A stretch of 64,000 bases of DNA. It comes from AP-15 sp963818695 (GTDB lineage: Bacteria > Pseudomonadota > Alphaproteobacteria > ATCC43930 > CGMCC-115725). A program made the translations under genes and the position numbers. The notes under the pieces were generated by a model. That model did no database searches. It was given only the letters and a program-made list of their open reading frames with translations, and was not told where the DNA came from. Shown one piece after another: positions 1 through 10,062 of the stretch; within the stretch, counting starts at the first letter, position 1, and every line of letters begins with the position of its first letter. The stretch is taken from assembly GCA_963818695.1 (NCBI GenBank), contig CAWFTG010000001.1:719902-783901 (forward strand), read 5' to 3'.

Positions 1-2300
1 ATCTCGCCCGGCGGGCGCTCGATTACCTCGTCGGCTTCACGTTGTCGCCGGTGCTGTGGCGCAAACTCCCGGGCAGCCGCTCGGCGGGCCGCGTCCAGTC
101 CGTCGCGCTGCGCCTGATCTGCGAGCGGGAATCCGAGATCGAGGCCTTCAAGTCCCGCGAATACTGGACGATCGAGGTCGAGTTCAAGACAGAAGCCGGC
201 CAGACCTTTACGGCGCGGCTGACCCATCTCGACGGCAAGCGCCTCGAGCGCTTCGATCTCGACACGCGAGGCCAAGGCACGGGCCGCCGCCGACGCGATC
301 CTGCGGACGCCCGGTTTTACGGTCGCCGAGATCGACAGCCGGCAGGTCCGCCGCAACCCGTTCCCGCCGTTTACGACCTCGACCTTGCAGCAAGAGGCCT
401 CCCGCAAACTCGGCCTGTCGGCCAACCGGACGATGCAGATCGCGCAGCGGCTCTATGAGGGCATCGAGCTCGCACGGCGAGACGGTCGGATTGATCACGT
501 ATATGCGGACGGATGGCGTCGCGATTTCGGCCGAGGCGATCGCGCGCGGCCCGCCATCTGATCGGCGGCGAGTTCGGACCACGCTACCTGCCGGATGCGC
601 CGCGGGTCTACCGCAGCCCCGCCAAGAACGCGCAGGAAGCGCACGAGGCGATCCGGCCGACCGATCTCGCGCGCAAGCCCGCCGACGTTGCTGCCCATCT
701 CGACCGCGACCAGCTCCGCCTCTATGAGCTGATCTGGAAGCGGACCGTGGCGAGCCAGATGGCGTCGGCACTGCTCGAGCAGGTCGCGGTCGACATCGCC
801 GACGCCGCCGGGCGGCTCCGCCTGCGCGCGAACGGCTCCGTCATCCTGTTCGACGGGTTTCTGACGCTCTACCAGGAGGACCGCGACGACACCGCCGACG
901 AGGAGGGCGAAGGCGGGCGGCTGCCGGCGATGCGCAAGGCCGAACGGCTCGCGCGCGGCGAAGTAACTCCGAGCCAACATTTCACGCAGCCGCCGCCCCG
1001 CTACACCGAAGCCAGTCTTGTCAAGAAACTCGAAGAGCTCGGCATCGGGCGGCCCTCGACCTATGCCTCGATTTTACAGGTTCTGCAGGACCGTGATTAT
1101 GTCCGCCTAGAAAAACGGAGATTTTTTCCCGAGGACCGAGGGCGCTTGGTCACTGCATTTCTGACGAACTTCTTCGAGCGCTATGTCGAGTACAATTTTA
1201 CCGCCGACCTCGAAAACCAGCTCGACGATATTTCCGGCGGACGCATCGATTGGAAGGAGGTTTTGCGAAACTTCTGGCGAGATTTCTCCGCCGCAATCGA
1301 CGGTACCAAAGAATTGACGATCAGCCAGGTGCTGATCGCTCTCGACGAGGCGCTCGGGCCGCACTTTTTCCCCAATGGCGACGCGGGGCACGACCCGCGC
1401 CTCTGCCCCGTTTGCGGCGCCGGCAGGCTCAGCCTCAAGCTCGGCAAGTTCGGCGCCTTCATCGGCTGCTCCCATTACCCGAATTGCCGTTTTACGAGGC
1501 CGCTCGCTGTCGACAGCGACGCCGAGCCCACCACTCCCGAAACCGCGCTGGGCGCGGACCCCGGGACCGGCTTGGCGGTCACGCTGAAGAAGGGCCCCTA
1601 CGGCCACTATGTCCAGCTCGGCGAAGGCAACGGCGACTTCAAGCCCAAGCGTGTGGCCCTGCCCCGCTCCTTAAAGCCAGCCGAGATCGATCTTGAGACC
1701 GCACTGCGGCTGCTTGCTTTACCTCGCGAGCTCGGCCGCCATCCCGAAACCGGCGAGGCGATCGTCGCCGGCATCGGCCGGTTCGGCGCGTATATCAAGC
1801 ACGGAACGATCTTCAAATCGCTCGGCGCCGACGACGACGTGCTGACGATCGGGTTGAACCGCGCCGTCGTGCTGCTGGCCGAACCGTCTTCCACGCAGCG
1901 CCGCGGGCCGCAGCTGGTACGCGACCTCGGCACCCACCCGGACGGCGGCACGGTCGGCCTCTATCGCGGACGCTACGGCCCCTATATCAGCCGCGACGGC
2001 GTGATCGCCTCGCTGCCGCGCAATGCCGATCCGGCCACCTTCTCCCTCGCCGAGGCAGTGCCGCTGCTCGCCGCACAGCGCGACAAGGGCAAGAAACGCG
2101 GACGCAAAACCACTAAATCCGCCTCCGCGAAAGCCGCCCCGGCAAAGGCCGCCAAGGATGGCGCTACGACTGGGGTGACGAAAAAAACCGAACCGGCGAA
2201 GAAGACCGGTGCCGTCAAAAGGGTTGCGGCAACAAAGACCGGCGTCAGTCGATCGACGGCGAAAACCCCTCGACCCCGATCCGGGCCGGCACCCCGCTGA
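1..2300 (+). CDS. topA: DNA topoisomerase I, 5' partial, three apparent frameshifts
   Basis: Type IA topoisomerase that relaxes negative supercoils through a transient 5' phosphotyrosine. The frame is already open at base 3, so the N-terminal TOPRIM part lies left of the window. Homology moves through all three forward frames, with single extra bases near 267, 472 and 547, then stays in one frame to the stop. The catalytic tyrosine lies in ITYMRTDG (Tyr codon 500-502), in the short piece between the second and third shift. A zinc ribbon with CPVC and GCSHYPNC follows near 1405-1490. The Lys/Ala-rich tail is typical of alphaproteobacterial TopA. The stop abuts the rnr start, so the two are probably co-transcribed. 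Three insertions that restore the frame in an essential gene suggest sequence errors. Confidence 0.93.
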
Positions 2301-4508
2301 GTGGCGAAGTTCCGCCCGAATATTTCTGGAGAGCAGCGCCGCGGCGATCTACCTTCGGCGGCCGAGCTTGTCGCCTTCATCCGCGAGAGCCGCTCCGCAG
2401 TCGGCAAGCGCGAGATCGCGCGCGCCTTCGGCGTGGCGCCGGGGAATCGCCCGGAGCTGCGCGACATGCTGCGTAATATCGAGCGTTCCGGAGCTGTCAC
2501 GCGCGCCGCCAACCGGCGGTTTGTCGCCGCCCCGCCGCTTCCCGAGGTGACCGTCATCGAGCGGGTCGGCAGCGACGAGGATGGGTTGGCGCTCGCCCGC
2601 CCGGCCGCCTGGCCGGGGCCGGAGCCGGCGCCGACCTTGCGCATCATCGAGAGCGGGACGAGCGAGACGATAAGGGTCGGCGAGCGGGCCGCGGCACGGC
2701 TCGTGCCGCTCGAAACTGGCGATATCGAAGCGCGGATCATCCGCCGGCTCGACGGCGCCGGCGAGCGAATCATCGGGACCTTCCATAACACCCGCGAGGG
2801 CGGCAGGCTGGTGCCGGCCGACCGGCGTAACCGCAACGACTATCGCGTCGCAGGGCGCGACACGGGCGGCGCCGGCGAAGGGGAATTGGTCGTCGCCGAG
2901 CAGCTCGCCGCGGGAAGGCTCGGCGCGTCGCAAGCCCGTGTCATCGAACGGCTGGGTCCCGCCTCGGACCCCGGCGCGATAAGCCTGCTGGCGATTGCCG
3001 CCTATGACATCCCGACCGAATTTCCCGCCGCCGCGCTCGCCGAAGCCGAGGTGGCATTGCCGGTCAGCTCGGCTGGTCGAACCGATCTGCGGGATATCCC
3101 GCTGGCCACGATCGACGGCAGCGACGCCCGCGATTTCGACGACGCGGTGTGGGCCGAGCCGGACCTCGACCCGGAGAACCGCGGCGGCTGGCACCTCATC
3201 GTCGCCATTGCCGACGTCGCCTGGTATGTGCGGCCGGGCAGCGCCCTCGACCGCGAGGCCGAGCGGCGCGGCAATTCGGTCTATTTTCCCGACCGCGTCG
3301 TCCCGATGCTGCCCGAGGCGCTGTCGAACGAGCTGTGCTCGCTGAAGCCCGGCGTCGACCGCGCCTGTCTCGCCGTCCAGCTGTGGATCGACCCCGCTGG
3401 CCGTAGGCGGCGGCATCGCTTCGAGCGCGGCATCATGCGTTCCGCCGCGCGTCTGACCTATGAAGAAGTCCAGGCGGCCCGGGACGGCAACGCCGATTGC
3501 GGGCTTGCGCCGGAATCGCTCGCCGCTCTCTATGGCGCCTACGCAGCCCTCGCCGAGGCGCGAGCGGAGCGCGGCGCATTGGAACTGGACCTCAACGAGG
3601 ATCGGGTCGTGCTCGATGCCGAAAGGCGACCGTCGGCAATCGTGCGCGCCGTGCGGCTCGACAGCCATCGGCTGATCGAGGAATTCATGATCCTGGCGAA
3701 TGTCGCCGCCGCCGAGGAGCTCGAGGCGCGGCGGCAACTTTGCATGTATCGCGTGCACGATGCGCCCGACCCGGACAAAGTGGAGGCGCTGCGTGTCTTT
3801 CTGGAGGAGACCGGCCTTCCCGGCCTGGCGCTGGCGAAGGGGCAGGCGATAAAGCCGGAACTGTTCAATCGCGTGCTGCGCCGCGCCGCCGGCAGCGGAG
3901 AGGCGGTGCTGGTCAATGACCTGGTCCTGCGCTGCCAGGCTCAGGCGTCTTATAATCCGAACAATATCGGGCATTTCGGTCTGGCGCTGCGCCGCTATGC
4001 CCATTTCACCTCGCCGATCCGACGCTACGCCGACCTTTTGGTGCACCGCGCTCTGCTCGGAGATGCGGAGGCGGACGCCGGCCGTGACGGGCTGGATGCG
4101 ATCGCAGCGCATATTTCGGCAACCGAACGGCGGGCCGCCGACGCCGAGCGGGCTGCCATCGACCGCTACCGGGCGACCCTTCTCGCCGGATCGGTCGGCA
4201 GCCTCTTCACCGCCGACATCAGCGGGGTCGCGGGTTTCGGGCTGTTTGTGAAGTTGCGGGAAAACGGTGCAGACGGCCTGGTCCCGATATCGACGCTGCC
4301 TGGCGATTATTATGTTCGCGACGAGAGAGCCCAACGATTGGTCGGGCGCAATTCCGGCCGGGTCTACCGCCTTGGTGAGGAGGCGTTGGTGCGCCTCGTC
4401 CAAGCCGACGGGATCGGCGGCCGCCTAGTCTTCCGAATCGAAGAAGAGACCGCGGCCGGACGGCCGGCGCGGCCAAGGTGGAAGACCGGCCCCCGCCGGC
4501 GTCGCTGA
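2301..4508 (+). CDS. rnr: Ribonuclease R
   Basis: 3'-5' exoribonuclease that degrades structured RNA. The 735-residue protein has an N-terminal helix-turn-helix and cold-shock-like region and then the RNB domain. The acidic metal-binding motif IDGSDARDFDDA sits near residue 270-285, and the active-site arginines lie in HFTSPIRRYADLLVH. A C-terminal S1 RNA-binding domain (GFGLFVKLRENGADGLV) ends in a short basic tail. The start is GTG immediately after the topA TGA, with no spacer, implying translational coupling. topA-rnr adjacency is common in alphaproteobacteria. The gene is intact, unlike topA. Confidence 0.95.
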   Translation: MAKFRPNISGEQRRGDLPSAAELVAFIRESRSAVGKREIARAFGVAPGNRPELRDMLRNIERSGAVTRAANRRFVAAPPLPEVTVIERVGSDEDGLALARPAAWPGPEPAPTLRIIESGTSETIRVGERAAARLVPLETGDIEARIIRRLDGAGERIIGTFHNTREGGRLVPADRRNRNDYRVAGRDTGGAGEGELVVAEQLAAGRLGASQARVIERLGPASDPGAISLLAIAAYDIPTEFPAAALAEAEVALPVSSAGRTDLRDIPLATIDGSDARDFDDAVWAEPDLDPENRGGWHLIVAIADVAWYVRPGSALDREAERRGNSVYFPDRVVPMLPEALSNELCSLKPGVDRACLAVQLWIDPAGRRRRHRFERGIMRSAARLTYEEVQAARDGNADCGLAPESLAALYGAYAALAEARAERGALELDLNEDRVVLDAERRPSAIVRAVRLDSHRLIEEFMILANVAAAEELEARRQLCMYRVHDAPDPDKVEALRVFLEETGLPGLALAKGQAIKPELFNRVLRRAAGSGEAVLVNDLVLRCQAQASYNPNNIGHFGLALRRYAHFTSPIRRYADLLVHRALLGDAEADAGRDGLDAIAAHISATERRAADAERAAIDRYRATLLAGSVGSLFTADISGVAGFGLFVKLRENGADGLVPISTLPGDYYVRDERAQRLVGRNSGRVYRLGEEALVRLVQADGIGGRLVFRIEEETAAGRPARPRWKTGPRRRR

Positions 4509-4519
4509 TCCTGTTGTCG

Positions 4520-4608
4520 CAGCGCACGACTGTCACGATCGATATGGACGCCGACGTGCTGAATGGCTAAAGGCCGAGCCGAATGACGGCATCGCGAGAT
4601 TCCAATAA
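4520..4608 (+). pseudogene. BrnA-like antitoxin C-terminal relic
   Basis: Just after rnr, one frame reads QRTTVTIDMDADVL and, after a one-base shift near 4561, a second frame reads WLKAEPNDGIARFQ and stops at 4606-4608. Joined, this resembles the ribbon-helix-helix end of BrnA-type antitoxins (V-T-I-x-L-D-x-D-V-L-x-W-x-K). No BrnT toxin precedes it, because rnr ends here. The fragment is short, so the match rests on about 28 residues. Confidence 0.4.
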
Positions 4609-4833
4609 CGCCATGCGGCTTTCCATGGAAGCTAATCTGATTCGCGAGTCTGCTTTCGAGCACGCACCGAAACCATAGCGACGGACTTAATTTTTCAGGT
4701 TTGATCGTAATTTAGCGCATTTCACTGGATCGAGCCTGGGGCGCCGATGCCAGGGACAGCATTCGGGAACAGGCCCCTCTTAACGACGTTAGACAGGTAA
4801 GTCGTAAGCGACAGTGAATTCTGGAGAGGTACC

Positions 4834-4989
4834 GTGAACAGGCTCTTCATTGCCACGGATGACCCAAATTACTACGGGCGCCAGGTCAGCAACCGGCAAA
4901 ATGGACGGCCAGGTGCAAAGCCCGGAGACCGACCGGCTGCAGAACGCATAGACCTGGAACCGCATAGAGCGAGGTGGCAACATGGCTAA
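4834..4989 (+). CDS. Possible 51-aa leader-type ORF upstream of the ThDP enzyme
   Basis: A GTG start sits behind a good ribosome site (GGAGAGG, 4 bases before the start). The frame runs 51 codons and its TAA overlaps the ATG of the downstream ThDP enzyme, the layout of a translationally coupled pair. The peptide begins VNRLFIATDDPNYYGRQV and becomes polar and arginine-rich. I recognise no family, and it has no signal peptide or membrane segment. The rest of the interval 4509-4981 holds the BrnA-like relic and nothing else I can name. Confidence 0.3.
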   Translation: MNRLFIATDDPNYYGRQVSNRQNGRPGAKPGDRPAAERIDLEPHRARWQHG

Positions 4990-6772
4990 AACAGTAAGTG
5001 ATTTTTTCTGGGAACGGCTTTCCGCCTGGGGTGTAAAGCGCATCTTTGGATTTCCCGGCGACGGGATCAACGGTCTGGTTGGCGCGCTCGCCCGCGCCGG
5101 CGACAAGTTCGATTTCGTCCAGGTGCGGCATGAGGAGATGGCCGCCTTCATGGCGTGCGGTCACGCCAAATTCACCGGCGATCTCGGTGTGTGCCTGGCT
5201 ACTTCAGGGCCCGGCGCCATACACTTGCTGAATGGCCTCTACGACGCGCAAATGGATCATCAGCCGGTGTTGGCGATTGTCGGCCAACAGGCGCGTACTG
5301 CGTTGGGCGGCCATTATCAGCAAGAAGTCGATCTGCTTTCCCTATTCAAGGATGTTGCCAGCGAATACGTCCATATGGCGACCGAGCCGGCGCAGGTTCG
5401 CCAGCTGATCGACCGCGCTGTGCGCATCGCCAAGGCCGAGCGCTGTGTCACCTGCATAATCATGCCAAACGACCTGCAGGAGATGGACGCTGTCGAATCG
5501 CCGCCGCAAAAACACGGCGCCATCCTCACCGGCATTGGATATGAAGCACCGGAAGTCACACCGGCAAAGAAAGATCTCGAACGTGCCGCCCGGGTGCTCA
5601 ACGAGGGAAAAAAGGTGGCGATATTGGTCGGGGCGGGGGCGCTGCATGCGACGGACGAGGTCATCGAGGCCGCCGACAAGCTCGGCGCCGGCGTCGCCAA
5701 GGCGTTGCTCGGCAAAGCCGCCCTGCCCGACGATCTGCCTTTCGTGACCGGCTCGATCGGCCTTCTCGGCACGCGGCCGAGCTATGAGATGATGACCGGG
5801 TGCGACACATTCTTCATGATCGGCTCGCGTTTTCCGTATACCGAATTCCTTCCCGAGGAGGGTCAGGCGCGAGGCGTTCAGATCGATCTCGATCCGCGGA
5901 TGGTCAGCATGCGCTATCCGATGGAAGTCAATTTGATCGGTGACAGTGCGGCGACGTTGCGCAAATTGCTGCCGCTGCTCGATCGGAAGCCGGACCGCTC
6001 CTGGCGCGAGACGATCGAGAAAAATGTCAAGAGCTGGTGGGAGGTCCTGCAGAACCGGGCGATGAACGACGCCAATCCGCTCAACCCACAGCGCGTCTTC
6101 TGGGAATTGTCTCCCAAGCTGCCGGAGAAGTGTATCATCGCCTGCGACACCGGCTCGGGCACCAACTGGTATGCGCGTGACGTCAAGATCCGCCGCGGCA
6201 TGATGGCTTCTGTGTCGGGCACACTGGCCACAATGGGCCCCGGCATGCCCTACGCCATTGCAGCGAAATTCGCCTACCCCGACCGCCCGGTATTGGCTCT
6301 CGTCGGCGATGGCGCGCTGCAGATGAACGGTATGAACGAGCTGATCACATTAGCGAAATACTGGCATAAATGGAGCGATCCGAGGTTCGTCGTGCTGGCC
6401 CTCAACAACCGAGATCTCAACCAAGTGACCTGGGAGATGCGGGCGCAGGCCGGCGATCCGAAGTTCGAAGCGTCGCAGGACGTCCCCGACTTCCGCTACT
6501 CCAAATACGCCGAGCAGCTCGGGTTCAAAGGCATTTTCGTCGATCGCCCCGATCAGCTCGCTCAAGCCTGGACGGATGCCTTCGCGGCTGATCGCCCGGT
6601 TGTGCTCGAGGCCTTCACCGATCCGGACGTACCGCCGCTGCCGCCCCATATCACGTTGAAGCAAGCCCAGGCTTTCGCCTCGACCTTGATCAAGGGCGAT
6701 CCCAGCGAATGGCGAGTCATCAAGGAGACGGCGAAGGAATTGGTCGCCGACCTGATGCCCAGCCGGAGTTGA
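4982..6772 (+). CDS. Thiamine-diphosphate enzyme, pyruvate oxidase (PoxB)-like
   Basis: A 596-residue member of the acetolactate synthase/pyruvate oxidase superfamily. The N-terminal PYR domain carries the ThDP-activating glutamate in VRHEEMAAFMA (about residue 50). A central FAD/nucleotide-binding-like domain follows. The C-terminal PP domain has the metal/ThDP motif GDGALQMNGMNEL and, about 30 residues on, LNNRDL. Close relatives are usually annotated only as thiamine pyrophosphate-requiring protein; the layout is nearest to quinone-dependent pyruvate:acetate oxidation. Substrate cannot be read from sequence, and acetolactate synthase is unlikely without a partner small subunit. The gene converges on the GH15 gene with a hairpin between them. 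Confidence 0.85.
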   Translation: MAKTVSDFFWERLSAWGVKRIFGFPGDGINGLVGALARAGDKFDFVQVRHEEMAAFMACGHAKFTGDLGVCLATSGPGAIHLLNGLYDAQMDHQPVLAIVGQQARTALGGHYQQEVDLLSLFKDVASEYVHMATEPAQVRQLIDRAVRIAKAERCVTCIIMPNDLQEMDAVESPPQKHGAILTGIGYEAPEVTPAKKDLERAARVLNEGKKVAILVGAGALHATDEVIEAADKLGAGVAKALLGKAALPDDLPFVTGSIGLLGTRPSYEMMTGCDTFFMIGSRFPYTEFLPEEGQARGVQIDLDPRMVSMRYPMEVNLIGDSAATLRKLLPLLDRKPDRSWRETIEKNVKSWWEVLQNRAMNDANPLNPQRVFWELSPKLPEKCIIACDTGSGTNWYARDVKIRRGMMASVSGTLATMGPGMPYAIAAKFAYPDRPVLALVGDGALQMNGMNELITLAKYWHKWSDPRFVVLALNNRDLNQVTWEMRAQAGDPKFEASQDVPDFRYSKYAEQLGFKGIFVDRPDQLAQAWTDAFAADRPVVLEAFTDPDVPPLPPHITLKQAQAFASTLIKGDPSEWRVIKETAKELVADLMPSRS

Positions 6773-6778
6773 CCGAGC

Positions 6779-6809
6779 GGCGGTCAGGCTATTTCAGAGT
6801 CTGACCGCC
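6779..6809. terminator. Hairpin between two convergent genes
   Basis: A perfect 9-bp inverted repeat (GGCGGTCAG/CTGACCGCC, 13-base loop) lies 7 bases after the ThDP enzyme stop. A T-rich tail follows on the plus strand. It also lies downstream of the convergent GH15 gene, so it could serve both. Confidence 0.65.
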
Positions 6810-6842
6810 TTCTTTCCTGACCGGGCTTCTCGGGGAAACCCG

Positions 6843-8714
6843 TCAGATGCCACGCGGCCAGACATCGGCGAGTTGAAGCACCGCGCGGGCATATTCGGCA
6901 TGCGAAAAGATCATCGGCATGTTGCCGAGTAGCAGCCGCGAGGCAACGTCGGCCTCTTCCGAGAAAAGCCCGGGGGGACCCGTCAACTGCTCGATCCGCT
7001 GCAGCATGGCTTCGCCATCTTCCCGCCGTCCCATCAGCGCGTAGACCGCAGCGAGCCAGAAGCAGCACGGAAGGAAAGCGCCTTCGAAGCGGCCCATCGG
7101 CAAGTCGCTGTTCTCCGGCCTGAAGCGGTGGACGAGCCCATCGATCATCAGTTCTGTTTCAATCCGCTGAACCGTCGCGGCCACGCGGGGGTGATTCGCC
7201 GGCAGAAATCCCATAAGCGGGATCAGCAGTGTCGATGCATCGAGCGTGTCCGCGTCATAGTGCTGGCGAAACGATTGCAATTCGCCGCTCCAGCCGCGCT
7301 CCATGACTTCGGCGTGGATCTCGGTCATCGCAGCTCGCCATTGCCGAAACTTGCCACTCTCTCCAGTCCGGTCGGCGAATTCGAGCGCACGCTTCAAGGT
7401 CGTCCAACTCATGACCTTGCTGCTGACAAATTGCTGGCGCCGATCCCGCTCCCAGATCCCGTTGCTCGGCTTGCGCCAGTTTTGGACCGTGTATCCCACA
7501 ATTTCTCGGATCAGCCGCCAATACTCCGGCGCCCAGCGTCCGCCCCGCTCGAGATAAATGACGGCGCAATCGGCGAGATAGCCGAAGCAGTCGATCTGAC
7601 GCTGGCGATAAGCGTGATTGCCGAAGCGCACCGGGGGCGAATGACGATAGCCGGTGAGGTCGTCCCGCGAGCGCTCCTCAATGCCAGTGCCGCCGTCGAC
7701 CCGGTACAGCACCTGAAGGGGCATCTGGGTAGACGAACCGAGCCGCGACAGCCAGCTCAGATACCGCTCGGCGCTCTCGACGTCTCCCAGCACGGACAAG
7801 GTGGCGATCGCCATCGAGGCGTCGCGTATCCAGGTATACCGGTAATCGTAATTTCGGTCGCCGCCGATCCGCTCCGGGAGCGAGCTGGTGGCCGCCGCGG
7901 CGAGCGCTCCGGTCGGCGCGAAAGAGAGCAGCTCGATGGTTAGGGCGGAGCGGATGACGCGATCTTGCCGCGGGCCTCGATAATTATAGCGCCGGCCCAA
8001 CTCCCGCCAATGGCGCAATGTGGCCTGCAACGCCTCGTCAGCTGCTTGGGGGTTCCACGCCGCCGGATCATTGGCTAAACCCAGGATCGCCCAGAACTCT
8101 TCTCCTGCACCGAGCGCAAAGCCGGCGCAGACGCCGTCCGGGGCCGGGTCGACCGGTCGTGAGGTCCACAGCCCGAGAGCAAAGCCCGCGACCCTCAGCG
8201 CCAGACCGCCCGGCACCCGCGACGAAATGAGGCCGGGCGCAAAATCGTCTCGCGGCATCAGCTCCATTGCGCAGGTAACGAAACCATGCTTGCAGCGGAG
8301 CCGGCGCAGCAATGTCCGTCGCCCTTCCTCGCCCGACGGCCGTGAAGCATTGGGGGAGAGCATCGCATCGATCAGCTCGAGTTCGCCATCGGCGCTCTGC
8401 CACGTCGTCGCTAAAACGTTGTTCTCGTCAATGTAGCATTGGTGCCCGGCAGTGCCGCCATCCTGACCAGCAGCCGTCGGACCCAGGCGCCAATAACCGC
8501 CGCGCTCGGCGTCGAGAAGATTACCGAATACCGGAACGCCGTCGTAATCGGGTAAGCACAGCCACCGGACTATCCCGTCCGCGCTGATGACCGCCGCGGT
8601 CCGGCGGTCGCCGACGACGCCCAGTTGGGCAAGTTGCGGGTAGAGCTCCGTATTGCCGGCGCCGGCGGCCGACATGCGGGGAAGCTGCTCACGAAGTGCT
8701 CTTGGTTCTGGCAT
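6843..8714 (-). CDS. Glycoside hydrolase family 15 (glucoamylase/trehalase-like)
   Basis: About 623 residues from the chosen ATG. An N-terminal beta-sandwich domain with VISADGIVRWLCLPDYDG is typical of bacterial GH15 proteins. The (alpha/alpha)6 catalytic barrel includes NYDYRYTWIRDAS near residue 290 and EGAFLPCCFWLA near the end. The family hydrolyses terminal alpha-glucosidic bonds, or trehalose in the trehalase subgroup; the subgroup cannot be fixed here. No signal peptide is visible, so a cytoplasmic role in glycogen or trehalose turnover is likely. The frame stays open upstream to 8786, but homology starts near the MPEP start at 8714. It is divergent from the AI-2E transporter gene. 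Confidence 0.88.
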   Translation of the reverse strand: MPEPRALREQLPRMSAAGAGNTELYPQLAQLGVVGDRRTAAVISADGIVRWLCLPDYDGVPVFGNLLDAERGGYWRLGPTAAGQDGGTAGHQCYIDENNVLATTWQSADGELELIDAMLSPNASRPSGEEGRRTLLRRLRCKHGFVTCAMELMPRDDFAPGLISSRVPGGLALRVAGFALGLWTSRPVDPAPDGVCAGFALGAGEEFWAILGLANDPAAWNPQAADEALQATLRHWRELGRRYNYRGPRQDRVIRSALTIELLSFAPTGALAAAATSSLPERIGGDRNYDYRYTWIRDASMAIATLSVLGDVESAERYLSWLSRLGSSTQMPLQVLYRVDGGTGIEERSRDDLTGYRHSPPVRFGNHAYRQRQIDCFGYLADCAVIYLERGGRWAPEYWRLIREIVGYTVQNWRKPSNGIWERDRRQQFVSSKVMSWTTLKRALEFADRTGESGKFRQWRAAMTEIHAEVMERGWSGELQSFRQHYDADTLDASTLLIPLMGFLPANHPRVAATVQRIETELMIDGLVHRFRPENSDLPMGRFEGAFLPCCFWLAAVYALMGRREDGEAMLQRIEQLTGPPGLFSEEADVASRLLLGNMPMIFSHAEYARAVLQLADVWPRGI

Positions 8715-8929
8715 TCGTCGAAACGTTCGCTTGATGGCCCCGAGCGCTTCACCGGCCCCGGCGGGTTCGCGGGATGGACACCACAACGCCTGCTTTTTTC
8801 AATTGTTCCGACTGCCCGGCGATCGTCTGCGGCAGCAACTCATGGGGCGCGCAAGTGTTAGAAACACTGCAACACCTGCCAGTCCGAGGTGATCGTTATG
8901 CGGCGCAAACAGTTCTCGTCGAGGTGATC

Positions 8930-10051
8930 ATGCCGCGGGTGTCATCTCCCGGCTCAAACTCCGCAGAGACGCTGTCTCGGCCATTCCGGGTCAACATGCA
9001 GAGATTGCAAGCGGGCATGACAATCCCGCGCGCGCTCGCCTATCTGGCGCTGGTCGGGCTCGCCGTCTTGTTTGTATGGCTGACGTTGCGGGTAGATCTG
9101 GTGATTTTCGGCGGCGTGTTGTTCGCGATCGGCTTGCGGCGCGCCGCCGAGGCGCTGAGTCGTCTGACGAGCCTGCCGGTCGGCTGGTCTCTGCTGGCGG
9201 TCGTGCTGCTGATCATCGGGTTCTTTTCCGGTATCGGATGGTTTTTCTCGCAAGCCATTGCCGGCCAGATCACCGAGCTTTCCCAACAGCTGCCGGCGGC
9301 AGCCGCAAAAGTCGGAAACATGATCAGCCAGTCAGGCCATTGGTAAAATCCTGAACCAGCACGTCGATACCGCCAGCGTCCAGACGTCCCCAACCACCCT
9401 TCTGGAAAGTTTTTTTGGTGTCGCGGCCAACATTGCGGAGGTCGTGGCAAGCATTGTCGTGATCGTGTTCCTCGCCGTGTATTTTGCCGCCGAGGCCGGC
9501 CTTTACGCGGGAGGACTGGTGAGGCTGGTGCCGCCGGCCCGCCGCGCGCGCGCTGCCGAGATCCTGCACGAGACGGCGAGCGCAATCTGGTATTGGATGC
9601 TGGGCCGGCTTTTCTCGATGACCGTGCTCGGCGTCATGACTGCGCTCGGGCTGTGGCTCCTCGGCGTGCCCTTGCCGGTGGCTCTCGGCTTCCTCGCCGG
9701 TATCATGACTTTCGTCCCGTATATCGGCAGCATTCGCTTCGGCAATTCCCGGCGTCATCATCGCCGCCTCCATAAACCTGACGCTCGCCATTTATGTGAT
9801 CGCGCTCTATCTCGGGGTGCACCTTGTCGAGGGCTACGTCCTGGTCCCGCTGGTGCAACGCCGGGCCGTGCACCTGCCTCCGGCGCTGACCTTGTCGGCG
9901 CAGGTTATCCTCGGCTTTCTCGCCGGATTTATCGGTCTGCTGTTTGCGACGCCGCTCGTCGCCGCCGTGCTCGTCCTGGTCCGAATGATCTACGTCGAGG
10001 ATGTGCTTGGCGACCGCAAGAGTCGAGCCCGCTCCATTCGAAGCGCTGTAG
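8930..10051 (+). CDS. AI-2E family transporter (PerM/YhhQ-type), frameshifted twice
   Basis: Polytopic inner-membrane protein of the AI-2 exporter superfamily. It starts at ATG 8930 behind GAGGTG. Membrane segments appear early (RALAYLALVGLAVLFVWLTL) and repeatedly later. Homology leaves the first frame near 9335, continues in the next frame (VVASIVVIVFLAVYFAAEAG), and shifts again near 9740 into INLTLAIYVIALYLGVHLVEGY and PALTLSAQVILGFLAGF. Both shifts fit one extra base. The final frame has no near stop, so the end is approximate; TAG at 10049-10051 in a neighbouring frame is the likely true stop. It is tail to tail with ppc. AI-2 as substrate is only a family label. Confidence 0.8.
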
Positions 10052-10062
10052 AACCGCCGGGT

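Noticed and set aside
267..547. Programmed frameshifting in topA
   Set aside because: Three shifts within 280 bases without slippery sequence, and similar shifts in unrelated genes, fit indel errors better.
2349..4403. A 684-codon minus-strand frame opposite rnr
   Set aside because: It lies wholly inside rnr, has no family features and arises from the GC-rich codon pattern.
7128..7943. 271-codon plus-strand frame opposite GH15
   Set aside because: Shadow of the glucoamylase gene with no domain features.
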